Source of the DNA: Mizugakiibacter sediminis
GTDB taxonomy: Bacteria > Pseudomonadota > Gammaproteobacteria > Xanthomonadales > Rhodanobacteraceae
Reading direction: 5' to 3'
Assembly: GCF_000953855.2 (NCBI RefSeq)
Contig: NZ_DF970159.1
Coordinates: 1 to 60,464, forward strand
Length of the DNA: 60,464 bases
The notes below the pieces were generated by a model that searched no databases, was not told the DNA's origin, and saw nothing but the letters and a program-made list of their open reading frames with translations. The stretch's first letter is position 1. Each line of letters starts with the position of its first letter. This document shows, one piece after another, positions 16,633 to 25,514 of this stretch. Made by a program: the position numbers and the translations under genes.

Positions 16633-17580
16633 ATGCTTGCAGCCGCCGCAGCGAAAACCCATGCTGGCGCCGCCGTGACCGCCGTCGTCCGCCAGTACTG
16701 GGCGCTGACCAAGCCGCGCATCGTCGCGCTGCTGGTGTTCTGCGCGGTGATCGGCATGTTCCTCGCCGTGCCCGGCCTGCCGCCGTGGCGCGCGCTGCTG
16801 CTCGGCACGCTCGGCATCTGGCTGGCGTCGGCATCCGCCGCGGCGCTGAACCAGCTGATCGACCAGCGCATCGACCGCGTGATGGCGCGCACCGCACACC
16901 GCCCGCTCGCCAGCGGCGCGCTGCAACCGCGGCAGGTGATCGTGTTCGCGCTCATCCTGGGCGCGGCCTCGATGCTGGTGCTGGCGCTGTGGGTCAACGT
17001 GCTGACGGCGGTGCTGACCTTCGCCGGCCTGATCGGCTACGCCGTGGTCTACACCGCGTTCCTCAAGCGCGCCACGCCGCAGAACATCGTGATCGGCGGC
17101 ATCGCCGGCGCGGTGCCGCCGGTGCTGGGCTGGACCGCCGTCACCGGGCAGCTGCACCCGTACGCGCTGCTGCTGTGCCTGATCATCTTCGTGTGGACGC
17201 CGCCGCACTTCTGGGCGCTGGCGATCTTCCGCCGCGACGACTACGCGCGCGCCTGCGTGCCGATGCTGCCGGTGGTGTACGGCGTCGAGTACACGCGCTG
17301 GCACGTGCTGTTCTACACCGTGCTGCTGGTGCTGGTGACGCTGCTGCCGTACCTCACCGGCATGAGCGGCGTGTTCTACCTCGGCGGCGCGGCCGTGCTC
17401 GGCGGCGGTTTCCTCTACTACGCGATCCGCCTGATGAACCCGCCGGACGAGCGCTTCGCGATGAAGGTGTTCGGCTACTCGATCGTCTATCTGATGGCGC
17501 TGTTCGCGTTCCTGCTGCTCGACCACTGGCTGGTGGCGCCGGCGCTGCAGGGCGGCTTCGTCTACCGGCGCATCGGCTGA
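16633..17580 (+). CDS. ctaB: protoheme IX farnesyltransferase (heme O synthase)
   Basis: A 315-residue UbiA-superfamily prenyltransferase that adds a farnesyl group to heme B. The opening [20 protein letters not shown], the prenyl-diphosphate-binding segment [20 protein letters not shown] and the loop [20 protein letters not shown] are family signatures. It is eight bases downstream of heme A synthase, so the two heme-modifying steps are co-expressed. It is equivalent to cyoE or cox10. Confidence 0.95.
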   Translation: MLAAAAAKTHAGAAVTAVVRQYWALTKPRIVALLVFCAVIGMFLAVPGLPPWRALLLGTLGIWLASASAAALNQLIDQRIDRVMARTAHRPLASGALQPRQVIVFALILGAASMLVLALWVNVLTAVLTFAGLIGYAVVYTAFLKRATPQNIVIGGIAGAVPPVLGWTAVTGQLHPYALLLCLIIFVWTPPHFWALAIFRRDDYARACVPMLPVVYGVEYTRWHVLFYTVLLVLVTLLPYLTGMSGVFYLGGAAVLGGGFLYYAIRLMNPPDERFAMKVFGYSIVYLMALFAFLLLDHWLVAPALQGGFVYRRIG

Positions 17581-17582
17581 AT

Positions 17583-18602
17583 TCAGTCGGCGAGGTCGGC
17601 CGACTCCTCGGCCTCGGCCGGCGTCGGCGCGCGCGCGGCGTGCGCCGCGTAGCGCTGCGCGATCGCGGCACAGACGATCAGCTGCAGCTGGTGGAACACC
17701 ATCATCGGCAGCACGATCGCGCCCAGCCCGCCGGCCTGCCCGGCGAACAGCAGCTTGGCCATCGGCACGCCGCTGGCGAGGCTCTTCTTCGAGCCGCAGA
17801 ACTGCAGGGCGATGCGGTCGGCACGGGCGAAGCCGAGGCGCTGCCCGGCCCACGCGGTCGACGCCAGCGCGCAGACGAGCAGCAGCGCGGCGACGACCAG
17901 CGTGCCGGCCAGCGCGGCGGGCGGCGTGTCGCGCCACAGGCCTGCCGCCACCGCCGCGCCGAACGCGCTGTACACCACCAGCAGCACCGTGCCTTGGTCG
18001 GTGTAGCGCAGCAGCCGACGGCGACGCTCCGCCCAGCCGCCCAGCCACGGCCGCAGCAGATGGCCGGCGGCGAACGGCGCCAGCAGCAACAGCACGATGT
18101 CGCGTATCGCGCCGAGCGGCGCGGCCAGGCCGCCGTGCGCCGCCAGCAGCGCGCCGGCCAGCAGCGGCGTGAGGAAGATGCCGAGCAGGTTGGACGCCGA
18201 AGCCGCGCACACCGCCGCCGGCACGTTGCCGCCGGCCAGCGAGGTGAAGGCGATCGACGACTGCACCGTCGACGGCAGCGCGCACAGGAACAGCACGCCG
18301 GCGTACAGCTCGGGCGTCAGCACTGCGCCGGCCAGCGGCTTCAGCGCCAGTCCCAGCAGCGGAAACAGCGCGAAGGTGCAGGCGAGGATCGCCAGGTGCA
18401 AGCGCCAGTGCGCGACGCCGCCGAGGATCGCCGCGCGCGACAGTCGCGCGCCGTGCAGGAAGAACAGCAGGGCGATCGCGGCGTCGGTGGCGGCATCGAA
18501 ACCCGCCGCCGCGGCGCCGCGCGGCGGCAGCAGCGACGCGACGCCGACCGTCGCCAGCAATGCCAGCGTGAACGGGTCGGGGCGGTAGCGGAAGGCGCGC
18601 AT
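17583..18602 (-). CDS. bile acid:sodium symporter family (YfeH-type) transporter
   Basis: A 339-residue protein with about ten membrane spans. It begins MRAFRYRPDPFTLALLATVGVASLLPPRG and contains LFFLHGARLSRAAILGG, FLCALPSTVQSSIAFTSLAGGN and FCGSKKSLASGVPMAKLLF, the pattern of the SBF-like YfeH subgroup rather than classical bile acid carriers. The substrate is unknown. It converges on ctaB with only two bases between the stops, with no terminator visible. Confidence 0.88.
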   Translation of the reverse strand: MRAFRYRPDPFTLALLATVGVASLLPPRGAAAAGFDAATDAAIALLFFLHGARLSRAAILGGVAHWRLHLAILACTFALFPLLGLALKPLAGAVLTPELYAGVLFLCALPSTVQSSIAFTSLAGGNVPAAVCAASASNLLGIFLTPLLAGALLAAHGGLAAPLGAIRDIVLLLLAPFAAGHLLRPWLGGWAERRRRLLRYTDQGTVLLVVYSAFGAAVAAGLWRDTPPAALAGTLVVAALLLVCALASTAWAGQRLGFARADRIALQFCGSKKSLASGVPMAKLLFAGQAGGLGAIVLPMMVFHQLQLIVCAAIAQRYAAHAARAPTPAEAEESADLAD

Positions 18603-18684
18603 GCTGCCGGCATTCTAGCGACGCGCTTCCCAAACCACCGCCGCGGTGGCTAACTAGCGCGATCCGCAGCCCCCCGGAGCAGCC

Positions 18685-19164
18685 ATGACCAGCGTCCACG
18701 ACTTCAGCGCCACCACCATCGACGGCGCCGAGCAGAAGCTCGACGCCTACCGCGGCAAGACCCTGCTGATCGTCAACGTCGCCTCGAAGTGCGGCTTCAC
18801 CCCGCAGTACGCCGGCCTCGAGGCGCTGTACCGCCAGTACAAGGACAAGGGGCTGGTGGTGCTCGGCTTCCCCTGCGACCAGTTCGGCCACCAGGAGCCG
18901 GGCGACGAGGCCGAGATCAAGCGCTTCTGCTCGTTGAACTACGACGTCACCTTCCCGATGTTCGCCAAGATCGAGGTCAACGGCGACGGCGCGCACCCGC
19001 TGTACAAGTTCCTCAAGAAGGAAGCCAAGGGCCTGCTCGGCACCGAGGCGATCAAATGGAACTTCACCAAGTTCCTGGTCGACGGCGAGGGCCGCGTGAT
19101 CGAGCGTTACGCGCCCACCGACACGCCGGAGAGCATCGGCAAGCAGCTGGCGAAGATGCTGTGA
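18685..19164 (+). CDS. glutathione peroxidase family protein
   Basis: A 159-residue thiol peroxidase. The peroxidatic Cys36 lies in NVASKCGFTPQYAGLE, the Gln in GFPCDQFGHQEPG and the Trp in IKWNFTKFLVD. It reduces hydrogen or lipid peroxides; like most bacterial members it has Cys rather than selenocysteine and may use thioredoxin. The ATG follows CCCGGAGCAGCC, a usable ribosome site. Its stop overlaps a possible GTG start of the following MFS gene. Confidence 0.93.
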   Translation: MTSVHDFSATTIDGAEQKLDAYRGKTLLIVNVASKCGFTPQYAGLEALYRQYKDKGLVVLGFPCDQFGHQEPGDEAEIKRFCSLNYDVTFPMFAKIEVNGDGAHPLYKFLKKEAKGLLGTEAIKWNFTKFLVDGEGRVIERYAPTDTPESIGKQLAKML

Positions 19165-19175
19165 GCGCGGCGGCG

Positions 19176-20477
19176 ATGAACGCCGGCGCCGCCGACCGCC
19201 CGCTCGACCGCCGCGACCTGAAAACGCTGGCGCTGGCCGCGCTGGGCGGCGCGCTCGAGTTCTACGACTTCATCATCTTCGTCTACTTCACCGCGACGAT
19301 CGGCCAGCTGTTCTTCCCGGCCGACACGCCGGACTGGCTGCGCCAATTGCAGGCGTTCGGCCTGTTCGCCGCCGGCTATCTCGCGCGGCCGCTGGGCGGC
19401 GTGGCGATGGCGCACTTCGGCGACCGCGGCGGCCGCAAGCGCATGTTCACGCTGAGCGTGTTCCTGATGGCGGTGCCGACGCTGCTGATCGGCCTCTTGC
19501 CCACCTACGCCAGCGCCGGCTACGCCGCGCCGCTGGCGCTGCTGGCGCTGCGCATCCTGCAGGGCGCGGCGGTCGGCGGCGAGGTGCCGGGCGCGTGGGT
19601 GTTCGTCGCCGAGCACGTGCCCGAACGCCGCGTCGGCTTCGCCTGCGGCACGCTCACCGCCGGGCTGACGCTGGGCATCCTGCTCGGCTCGCTGGCGGCG
19701 ACGGCGGTGAACAAGGTCTACGCGCCGGACGAGGTGCTGGCCTTCGCCTGGCGCCTCCCGTTCCTGGCCGGCGGCGCGTGCGGCTTCTTCGCCGTGTTCC
19801 TGCGCCGCTGGCTGGCGGAGACGCCGGTGTTCGACGCGCTGTGCGCGCGCCGGGCGCTGGTGCGCGGGCTGCCGCTGCGCGAGGTGCTGCGCGGCCACGG
19901 TGGCGCCGTCGCGCTGTCGATGCTGCTGACCTGGGTGCTGACCGCGGCGATCGTGGTGGTGATCCTGATGACGCCGACGCTGCTGCAGAAGCTGTACGGC
20001 TTCGCGCCGGCGCGCGCGCTGGCGGCGAACAGCCTGGCGACGCTGGCGCTGGCCGCCGGCTGCGTGGCGTTCGGCGCGCTGACCGACCGCATCGGCGCGG
20101 CGCGCGCGCTGCTGCTCGGCTGCGCGGCGCTCGCCGCCGCGACGTACCTGCTGTATCTCGGCGCGGGCGCGGTGCCGGAGCGGCTGTCCGCGCTGTACGC
20201 CGCGGCCGGCTTCTGCGTCGGCGTGGTCGGCGTGGTGCCGGCGGCGATGGTGCGCGCGTTCCCGGCGGCGGTGCGCTTCTCCGGCGTCGCCTTCGCCTAC
20301 AACCTCGCCTACGCCGTGTTCGGCGGACTGACGCCGCTGGCGGTGGCGCTGATGATCGCGCGCGTGCCGCTGGCGCCGGCACACTATGTCGCCGCGCTGT
20401 GCGCGCTGGGCATGGCGGTGGCGTTGTACCTCGCCGGCGCAGGGCGCGTGCGCGCCGGCGTTGCCGCCGCGCTTTGA
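19176..20477 (+). CDS. MFS transporter of the metabolite:H+ symporter type
   Basis: A 433-residue protein with 12 predicted membrane spans. The first span region AALGGALEFYDFIIFVYFTA and the loop MAHFGDRGGRKRMFTLSVFLM resemble the ProP/KgtP/ShiA group, which carries osmolytes, dicarboxylates or aromatic acids with protons. The substrate cannot be told. The start is uncertain: an upstream GTG at 19161 would overlap the glutathione peroxidase stop by four bases and add five residues. It is likely co-transcribed with that gene. Confidence 0.88.
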   Translation: MNAGAADRPLDRRDLKTLALAALGGALEFYDFIIFVYFTATIGQLFFPADTPDWLRQLQAFGLFAAGYLARPLGGVAMAHFGDRGGRKRMFTLSVFLMAVPTLLIGLLPTYASAGYAAPLALLALRILQGAAVGGEVPGAWVFVAEHVPERRVGFACGTLTAGLTLGILLGSLAATAVNKVYAPDEVLAFAWRLPFLAGGACGFFAVFLRRWLAETPVFDALCARRALVRGLPLREVLRGHGGAVALSMLLTWVLTAAIVVVILMTPTLLQKLYGFAPARALAANSLATLALAAGCVAFGALTDRIGAARALLLGCAALAAATYLLYLGAGAVPERLSALYAAAGFCVGVVGVVPAAMVRAFPAAVRFSGVAFAYNLAYAVFGGLTPLAVALMIARVPLAPAHYVAALCALGMAVALYLAGAGRVRAGVAAAL

Positions 20478-20863
20478 ACACGGCGTCGCCGCCGCAGGGA
20501 CGACGGACCGGAGCCCGGCCGCGCGCGCGGCGCGCATCGCGACGACGACGGCCGCGCCGCGTGCCGGCGACGTTCCGCCATGCATGTCCGCGCGGCCGAG
20601 GCGATACGCATCCCGCGATCCGGACCGCGCGAAATGCAAGTTGTTGTCACGCCGCGCGCGGCACCGCCGTTATCGCCGCTCAACGGCCATGCGAATTGCC
20701 TATCGCGTTCGTCGGTTAGCGCTCCCCGCGCGCCGCGCGCGCGGCGTTTCGCGCTTCGGCGGCATCGTCGGGCACGATCCATGCGTCGATGTGCCGATCG
20801 CGACGAGCGCGTAGCCTTGGCCGTGCCGTCATCCGAGGCGGCTTTATTGCAGGAGACCTCCCC
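20478..20863. other. 386-base spacer with no gene
   Basis: Nothing with credible coding character was found on either strand; the open frames here are rich in Arg, Ala and Pro and match no family. The far end carries the AGGAG (20851-20855) that serves the isochorismatase-fold gene. No convincing -35/-10 pair or terminator was seen. Confidence 0.5.
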
Positions 20864-21541
20864 ATGGCTTCCCATCCGGAAAAAATCGAAATGCTCGAGC
20901 CGGACAGCTGCGCATTGCTGCTCGTCGACTACCAGGCGCAGATGCTGTTCGGCGTGAAGTCGCGCGACCGCGATGTCGTCATCAACAACGTGGTCGCCCT
21001 CACCCGCACCGCGGAGACGTTCAACGTGCCGATCATCGTGAGCACGCTGGCCTCGAACACGCTGAACGGCCCGCTGTTCATGGACCTCCAGGCGGTGCTT
21101 CCGCCGGAAGTGCAGACGATCGATCGCACCGCGCTGAATCCGTGGGAGAGCGCCGCGTTCCAGTCGGCGGTCAAGAAGGTCAAGCGCGGCAAGCTGCTGA
21201 TCGGCGCGCTGTGGTCGCACGTCAGCCTGACCTACACGACGCTGGGCGCGCTGGCGGAGGGCTACCAGGCCTATCCGGTCATCGACGCTTCGGGCGCCCC
21301 CACCGTCGAGGCGCACGAGATGGCCGTGCAGCGCATGCTGATCTCCGGCGCGATCCCGGTGAGTTGGCAGCAGCTGATGTTCGAGTTCCAGCGCGACTGG
21401 GCGAACACGCGGACCGCCGAGCGTGTGCACGAGATCACGCGGCACTACTTCGGCGCTTTCAGCCAGGGTATCGTGCATCCCCAACTGTTGACCGGCGAGA
21501 AGGGGCGGACGGGCATGCGCCCCGGAGAACGCTCGCATTGA
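20864..21541 (+). CDS. isochorismatase-fold (YcaC-like) protein lacking the catalytic Cys
   Basis: A 225-residue protein. The N-terminal Asp is kept (LLLVDYQAQMLFGV, Asp22), and IDRTALNPWESAAF and the C-terminal WQQLMFEFQRDWANTRT are typical of YcaC-type hydrolases. At the nucleophile, where relatives read W-T-E-V-C, this protein reads LWSHVSLTYTTLGAL, so Ser121 replaces Cys and His replaces Glu. It may be a non-catalytic relative or use a different chemistry. The start has AGGAG nine bases upstream. It stands alone; the C-terminal 30 residues past the family core look extended. Confidence 0.85.
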   Translation: MASHPEKIEMLEPDSCALLLVDYQAQMLFGVKSRDRDVVINNVVALTRTAETFNVPIIVSTLASNTLNGPLFMDLQAVLPPEVQTIDRTALNPWESAAFQSAVKKVKRGKLLIGALWSHVSLTYTTLGALAEGYQAYPVIDASGAPTVEAHEMAVQRMLISGAIPVSWQQLMFEFQRDWANTRTAERVHEITRHYFGAFSQGIVHPQLLTGEKGRTGMRPGERSH

Positions 21542-21617
21542 AGCGATGCCAGGCACGCCGGCGCGCGCCGCCCGCGGAGCGGCGGCGCATGCGCGGTCCG
21601 CCAGGCCGGGCGGCCGC

Positions 21618-23393
21618 TCAAGTCGGCAGCCGCGCCTTCTGCGCCAGCAGTGCGCGCAGCACGTCCTTCTCCGCGTCGGTGAGGCCGAGCGTGCCCTGCT
21701 TCTCGGTCAGCGCGGCGATGCGCGCGGCGACGGTCTGCCGCTCCAGCTGGGCCAGCGCGTCGACGAACTCGGCGCGCAGGGCGTCGCCGTCGGCGGGGAA
21801 TTCGACCACCGCGAGTTTGTGCAGCGCCGCGGCTTCCGGGCGCTCGGCGAAGTGCTCGAGCAGGGTCGCCGTGGTCATGCCCGGACGCGCGCGCGCCAGC
21901 TCCAGCAGTTCGATCAAGAGGTCGATGCCGGGCTTGTCCAGCGCGGCGAACGGGTAGGGCGGCGTCGCCAGCTCGGCCAGCTTGGGCTGCGCCAGCAGCA
22001 GCGCGATCACGCTGCGTACCAGGCTGCGCTTGGCGACGGTGCGCGGCGTGGCGCGCGCCGCGGCGGGCGCCGCGCCGCCGACCGCTTCCGCGTGCACGCC
22101 GGTGCGCCTGCCGAGCTCCTGGTACATCAGGTCGCGGAACGCGCCGTCGGGCAGGCGCGCCAGCAGCGGTCTGGCGCGTTCGGCGAGGCGCGCGCGCCCG
22201 TCCAGGCTGGCCGTGTTGACGTCGCGCGCCAGCTCCTCGAAGAAATAGTCGGACAGCGGCATCGCCTCTTTCAGGCGCCGCTCGAAGCCGTCCTTGCCTT
22301 CCTTGCGCACCAGCGTGTCCGGATCCTCGCCCTCGGGCAGGAACAGGAACCAGGCCTGGCGGCCGTCGCGCAGGCGCGGCAGCACCGATTCCAGCGCGCG
22401 CCATGCGGCGGAACGGCCGGCGCGGTCGCCGTCGAAGCAGAAATAGACGTCGGGCGCGGCGCGGAACAGCAGCTCGGCGTGGTCGTGCGTGGTCGCGGTG
22501 CCGAGCGTCGCCACCGCGATCGGCAGACCCGCCTGGTGCAGCGCGATCACGTCCATGTAGCCTTCCACCACCACCAGCTTGTCGAGCCTGCTGTTGGCCT
22601 GCTTCACCTGCCACAGCGCGAACAGCTCGCGGCCCTTGTGGAACAGCGGCGTTTCCGGCGAGTTGAGGTACTTGGGGCCATCACTCTTGCGCGCGTCCTG
22701 CGCGCGAGGATCGAGCACCGGCGATCCATCGCCGGACTTTTCAAGGATTCTTCCCCCGAAGGCGATGACTCTGCCGCGGCGGTCGAGGATCGGAAACATC
22801 AGGCGCTCGCGGAAGCGGTCGTACTTGCCGCGCTCGCCGCTGGAGACCATGCCGGCCTCCTCCAGCAGCTTGGCGCGCTGCGGCGTGGTGCCGAGCTTCT
22901 TCAGCACGCCGTCCCGGCCGCCCGGCGCCCAGCCGATGCGGAAGCGCTTGATCGTCTCGGCGTCGAGGCCGCGGCGCCTGCAGTAGGCCTGCGCCTCGGC
23001 GCTCTTCGGCAGCTCCGCCTCGTAGAACGCGGCGGCGGCGTCGAGCAGCGCGTAGAGGTCGGTCTTGTCCTCGCGCGGACGCTCGCCGCCGCCCTCGTAG
23101 GGCACTTTCAGGCCGACCGACTGCGCCAGTTCCTCGACCGCGTCCTGGAATTCCAGCCGCTCGTAGTCCATCAGGAACTTGATCGCGCTGCCGTGCGCGC
23201 CGCAGCCGAAACAGTGGTAGAACTGCTTGACCGGGCTGACGTAGAACGACGGCGAGCGCTCGTCGTGGAACGGGCAGCGCGCCGTCCACTCGCGCCCCGC
23301 CTTCTTGAGCGGCACGCGCCGCTCGATCACGTCGACGATGTCGACGCGGGCGAGCAGGTCGTCGATGAACGGGTCGGGGATGCGGCCGCGCAT
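21618..23393 (-). CDS. dnaG: DNA primase
   Basis: A 591-residue primase that makes RNA primers at the replication fork. The N-terminal zinc-binding module has Cys40, His43, Cys61 and Cys64 (CPFHDERSPSF and FYHCFGCGAHGSA). The catalytic TOPRIM core has VVEGYMDVIALHQAG and FCFDGDRAGRSAAWRAL. The C-terminal part, LTEKQGTLGLTDAEKDVLRALL, would bind the DnaB helicase. It is the third gene of the rpsU-yqeY-dnaG order and is preceded by a terminator hairpin that should lower its expression relative to rpsU. Confidence 0.97.
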   Translation of the reverse strand: MRGRIPDPFIDDLLARVDIVDVIERRVPLKKAGREWTARCPFHDERSPSFYVSPVKQFYHCFGCGAHGSAIKFLMDYERLEFQDAVEELAQSVGLKVPYEGGGERPREDKTDLYALLDAAAAFYEAELPKSAEAQAYCRRRGLDAETIKRFRIGWAPGGRDGVLKKLGTTPQRAKLLEEAGMVSSGERGKYDRFRERLMFPILDRRGRVIAFGGRILEKSGDGSPVLDPRAQDARKSDGPKYLNSPETPLFHKGRELFALWQVKQANSRLDKLVVVEGYMDVIALHQAGLPIAVATLGTATTHDHAELLFRAAPDVYFCFDGDRAGRSAAWRALESVLPRLRDGRQAWFLFLPEGEDPDTLVRKEGKDGFERRLKEAMPLSDYFFEELARDVNTASLDGRARLAERARPLLARLPDGAFRDLMYQELGRRTGVHAEAVGGAAPAAARATPRTVAKRSLVRSVIALLLAQPKLAELATPPYPFAALDKPGIDLLIELLELARARPGMTTATLLEHFAERPEAAALHKLAVVEFPADGDALRAEFVDALAQLERQTVAARIAALTEKQGTLGLTDAEKDVLRALLAQKARLPT

Positions 23394-23450
23394 GATCGGT
23401 TAAGCATGCCACGCCGGCCCGCGCAAAAGGGGCGGGCGGCGATGGCGCGG

Positions 23451-23481
23451 CGGAAACGAAAACGCCGCCTTCGGGCGGCGT
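23451..23481 (-). terminator. terminator or attenuator between yqeY and dnaG
   Basis: On the minus strand a stem of ACGCCGCC with GGCGGCGT (23462-23469 and 23474-23481) closes a CGAA loop and is followed by TTTTCGTTT. It lies between the yqeY stop and the dnaG start, where partial termination would make less primase than S21. This resembles in principle the terminator between rpsU and dnaG in Escherichia coli. Confidence 0.75.
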
Positions 23482-23507
23482 CGATGTTCGGCGGGAGGTG
23501 CCGGTTC

Positions 23508-23954
23508 TCAGCCCGCCAGCTTGTCTTTCACGCGCTTGGACACGGCGCCCATGTCGGCGCGGCCGGCGGCCTTGTCCTTGACGATCGCCATCACCTTGCC
23601 CATGTCGCGGGCGGAGGTCGCGCCGGATTCGGCGATGGCGGCGGCGATCAGCTGGTCCAGTTCGGCGTCGGACAGCTTGGCCGGCAGGTAGGCCTCGATC
23701 ACGCCGATCTCGTAGCGCTCTTGCGCGGCGAGGTCGTCGCGGCCGGCCTGCTCGAACTGCGCCAGCGAGTCGCGGCGCTGCTTGAGCATCTTCTCCAGCA
23801 CCGCCAGGACCTGGGCGTCGTCGAGGGCGATGCGCTCGTCCACCTCGCGCTGCTTGACCGCGGCGCCGACCAGGCGCAGCACCCCCAGCCGGGCCTTGTC
23901 GCCGGCCTTGAGGGCGGCCTTCATGTCCTCGTTGAGGCGGTCCTTCAGCGACAT
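23508..23954 (-). CDS. yqeY: GatB/YqeY domain-containing protein
   Basis: A 148-residue protein of the YqeY family, which resembles the tail domain of the GatB amidotransferase subunit. Typical stretches are SLKDRLNEDMKAALKAGDK, RLVGAAVKQREVDERI, YEIGVIEAYLPAKLSDAEL and DMGKVMAIVKDKAAGRADM. It may bind tRNA, but the exact role is not settled. The Met at 23954 is preferred to one seven codons earlier because GAGGA lies seven bases upstream. It is flanked by hairpin terminators on both sides. Confidence 0.93.
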   Translation of the reverse strand: MSLKDRLNEDMKAALKAGDKARLGVLRLVGAAVKQREVDERIALDDAQVLAVLEKMLKQRRDSLAQFEQAGRDDLAAQERYEIGVIEAYLPAKLSDAELDQLIAAAIAESGATSARDMGKVMAIVKDKAAGRADMGAVSKRVKDKLAG

Positions 23955-23970
23955 CGGGTCATCCTCGAGA

Positions 23971-24000
23971 CGCAAAAGCCGGCACCCGCCGGGCGCCGGC
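23971..24000 (-). terminator. terminator or attenuator after rpsU
   Basis: On the minus strand a 10-bp stem, GCCGGCGCCC with GGGTGCCGGC (one G-U pair), closes a GGC loop and is followed by TTTTGCG. It spans the gap between the rpsU stop (24025) and the yqeY start (23954), so it should set a step-down after rpsU. Confidence 0.75.
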
Positions 24001-24024
24001 CAGCGGAGAAGGTGCAGCCGAAGC

Positions 24025-24240
24025 TCAGTACAGGCGCGTGCGGCGCGCGGTCTCGCGCGACAGGCGGCGCAGGTGGCGCTTCACCGCCGCGGCGCGCTTG
24101 CGCTTGCGCTCCTGGGTCGGCTTTTCGTAGAACTCGCGCTTGCGGGTTTCGGCCAGAATGCCGGCCTTCTCGCAGGTACGCTTGAAGCGGCGCAGCGCGA
24201 TCTCGAACGGCTCGTTCTCGCGAACCTTGACGTTGGGCAT
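24025..24240 (-). CDS. rpsU: 30S ribosomal protein S21
   Basis: A 71-residue basic protein: [19 protein letters not shown] at the start, [20 protein letters not shown] in the middle and [14 protein letters not shown] at the end, all typical of bS21, which helps mRNA pair with 16S rRNA at initiation. The Met at 24240 has GGAGA eight bases upstream, so an open extension of 31 codons is ignored. It heads the rpsU-yqeY-dnaG operon, and its promoter lies in the start of the divergent tsaD. Confidence 0.97.
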   Translation of the reverse strand: MPNVKVRENEPFEIALRRFKRTCEKAGILAETRKREFYEKPTQERKRKRAAAVKRHLRRLSRETARRTRLY

Positions 24241-24287
24241 GGTGTCTCCGCTGATAAACTTGCCCCTTCCGAGGGGGCGAGCCGCAA

Positions 24288-24317
24288 AGTATAGCGTGAG
24301 CGACCGGACACTTTCAA
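24288..24317 (-). promoter_or_regulatory. strong sigma-70 promoter of rpsU
   Basis: On the minus strand TTGAAA (24312-24317) and TATACT (24288-24293) are 18 bases apart, close to consensus and about 48 bases upstream of the rpsU ATG. The -35 element lies inside the first codons of tsaD, so the two divergent genes share sequence. The leader carries a short hairpin around 24262-24280 (GCCCC with GGGGC arms). Confidence 0.8.
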
Positions 24318-25336
24318 AACCCGTCCTGGGCATCGAATCCTCCTGCGACGAGACCGGGGTGGCGGTGTACGCGGCCGGCCGCGGCCTGCTGGCGCACCGC
24401 CTGTACAGCCAGGTCCGCCTGCACGCCGCCTACGGCGGGGTGGTGCCCGAGCTGGCCAGCCGCGACCACGTGCGCAAGCTGCTGCCGCTGGCCCGCGAGA
24501 CCCTGGCCGCGGCCGGCGTCGGCCTGCGCGAGCTGGGCGGGGTGGCCTATACCGCCGGCCCGGGTTTGGTGGGCGCGCTGCTGGTCGGCGCGGCCTGCGC
24601 GCGGACGCTGGCCTGGGCGCTGGAGGTGCCGGCGATCGGCGTGCACCACATGGAGGGCCACCTCCTGGCGCCGCTGCTGGAGCCGGACCCGCCGGCGCCG
24701 CCGTTCGTGGCCCTGCTGGTGTCCGGCGGCCATTCGATGCTGGTGCACGTGGCCGGGATCGGCCGGTACCGGCTGCTGGGCGACACCCTGGACGACGCCG
24801 CCGGCGAGGCCTTCGACAAGACCGCCAAGCTGATGGGCCTGCCGTATCCCGGCGGTCCGGCGCTGGCCAGGCTGGCCGAGCAGGGCCGCGCCGGCGTCTA
24901 CCGCTTCGCGCGGCCGATGACCGACCGCCCCGGCCTCGACTTCAGCTTCTCCGGCCTGAAGACCCAGGTGCTGCTGGCCTGGCAGGCCAGCGACCGCAGC
25001 GAGCAGACCCGCGCCGACATCGCCCGCGCCTTCGAGGAGGCGATCGTCGAGACGCTCACCATCAAGTGCCGGCGCGCGCTCGCCGCCACCGGCGCGCACA
25101 CGCTGGTGATCGCCGGCGGCGTCGGCGCCAACCGCCGCCTGCGCGAGCAGCTCGCCGAGGCCGGCGCGCGCGAAGGCTTCCGCGCCTGCTTCCCGCGGCT
25201 CGAGTTCTGCACCGACAACGGCGCGATGATCGCCCTGGCCGGCGCGCTGCGCCTGGCCGCCGGCCAGCACGCCGACGCGGCGATCCGCGTGTTCCCGCGC
25301 TGGGAGCTGGCCTCGCTGCCGGCGGTGGCGGCGTGA
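24296..25336 (+). CDS. tsaD: tRNA N6-threonylcarbamoyladenosine transferase
   Basis: A 346-residue protein that, with TsaB and TsaE, transfers the threonylcarbamoyl group to A37 of ANN-decoding tRNAs. The ASKHA-fold signatures are clear: [16 protein letters not shown], the metal-binding [42 protein letters not shown] and [13 protein letters not shown]. The start is taken as GTG at 24296, eleven codons before LGIESSCDE; the upstream frame is open but belongs to the rpsU region. TsaD divergent from rpsU is a widespread arrangement. Confidence 0.95.
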   Translation: MSDRTLSKPVLGIESSCDETGVAVYAAGRGLLAHRLYSQVRLHAAYGGVVPELASRDHVRKLLPLARETLAAAGVGLRELGGVAYTAGPGLVGALLVGAACARTLAWALEVPAIGVHHMEGHLLAPLLEPDPPAPPFVALLVSGGHSMLVHVAGIGRYRLLGDTLDDAAGEAFDKTAKLMGLPYPGGPALARLAEQGRAGVYRFARPMTDRPGLDFSFSGLKTQVLLAWQASDRSEQTRADIARAFEEAIVETLTIKCRRALAATGAHTLVIAGGVGANRRLREQLAEAGAREGFRACFPRLEFCTDNGAMIALAGALRLAAGQHADAAIRVFPRWELASLPAVAA

Positions 25337-25400
25337 TGGTGGCGCTTCGCGCCGTCGCCCGGCGGATTCGAACGCAAACCGAGGCACGTGATCTTCCGGA

Positions 25401-25489
25401 GCCCCTTGCGTCAAGGGGGCGGCTCGCGCCGGCGCCATCGGCGCGAGCGGAATGGCGGAAGGATGCCTCCCGTCGGGAAGAGCGCATCC
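25401..25489. repeat. three consecutive hairpins in the tsaD-folB spacer
   Basis: The 178-base spacer holds GCCCCTTG (25401-25408) facing CAAGGGGGC (25412-25420); GCTCGCGCCG (25422-25431) facing CGGCGCGAGC (25439-25448), a perfect 10-bp stem; and GGATGC (25461-25466) facing GCATCC (25484-25489), with TCCC and GGGA nested inside. None is followed by a U-run, so they are not ordinary terminators. They could be a REP-like element or a structured leader of folB. Confidence 0.5.
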
Positions 25490-25514
25490 TCATCGAACAC
25501 GACGACATCGCCTT

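Noticed and set aside
20580-20957. Plus-strand frame of 125 codons before the isochorismatase-fold gene
   Set aside because: Arg-rich, without family resemblance, and it runs out of frame into the real gene start.
21565-21588. GCGCCGCC/GGCGGCGC hairpin between the isochorismatase-fold gene and dnaG
   Set aside because: No U-run on either side; such GC stems are expected by chance at this base composition.
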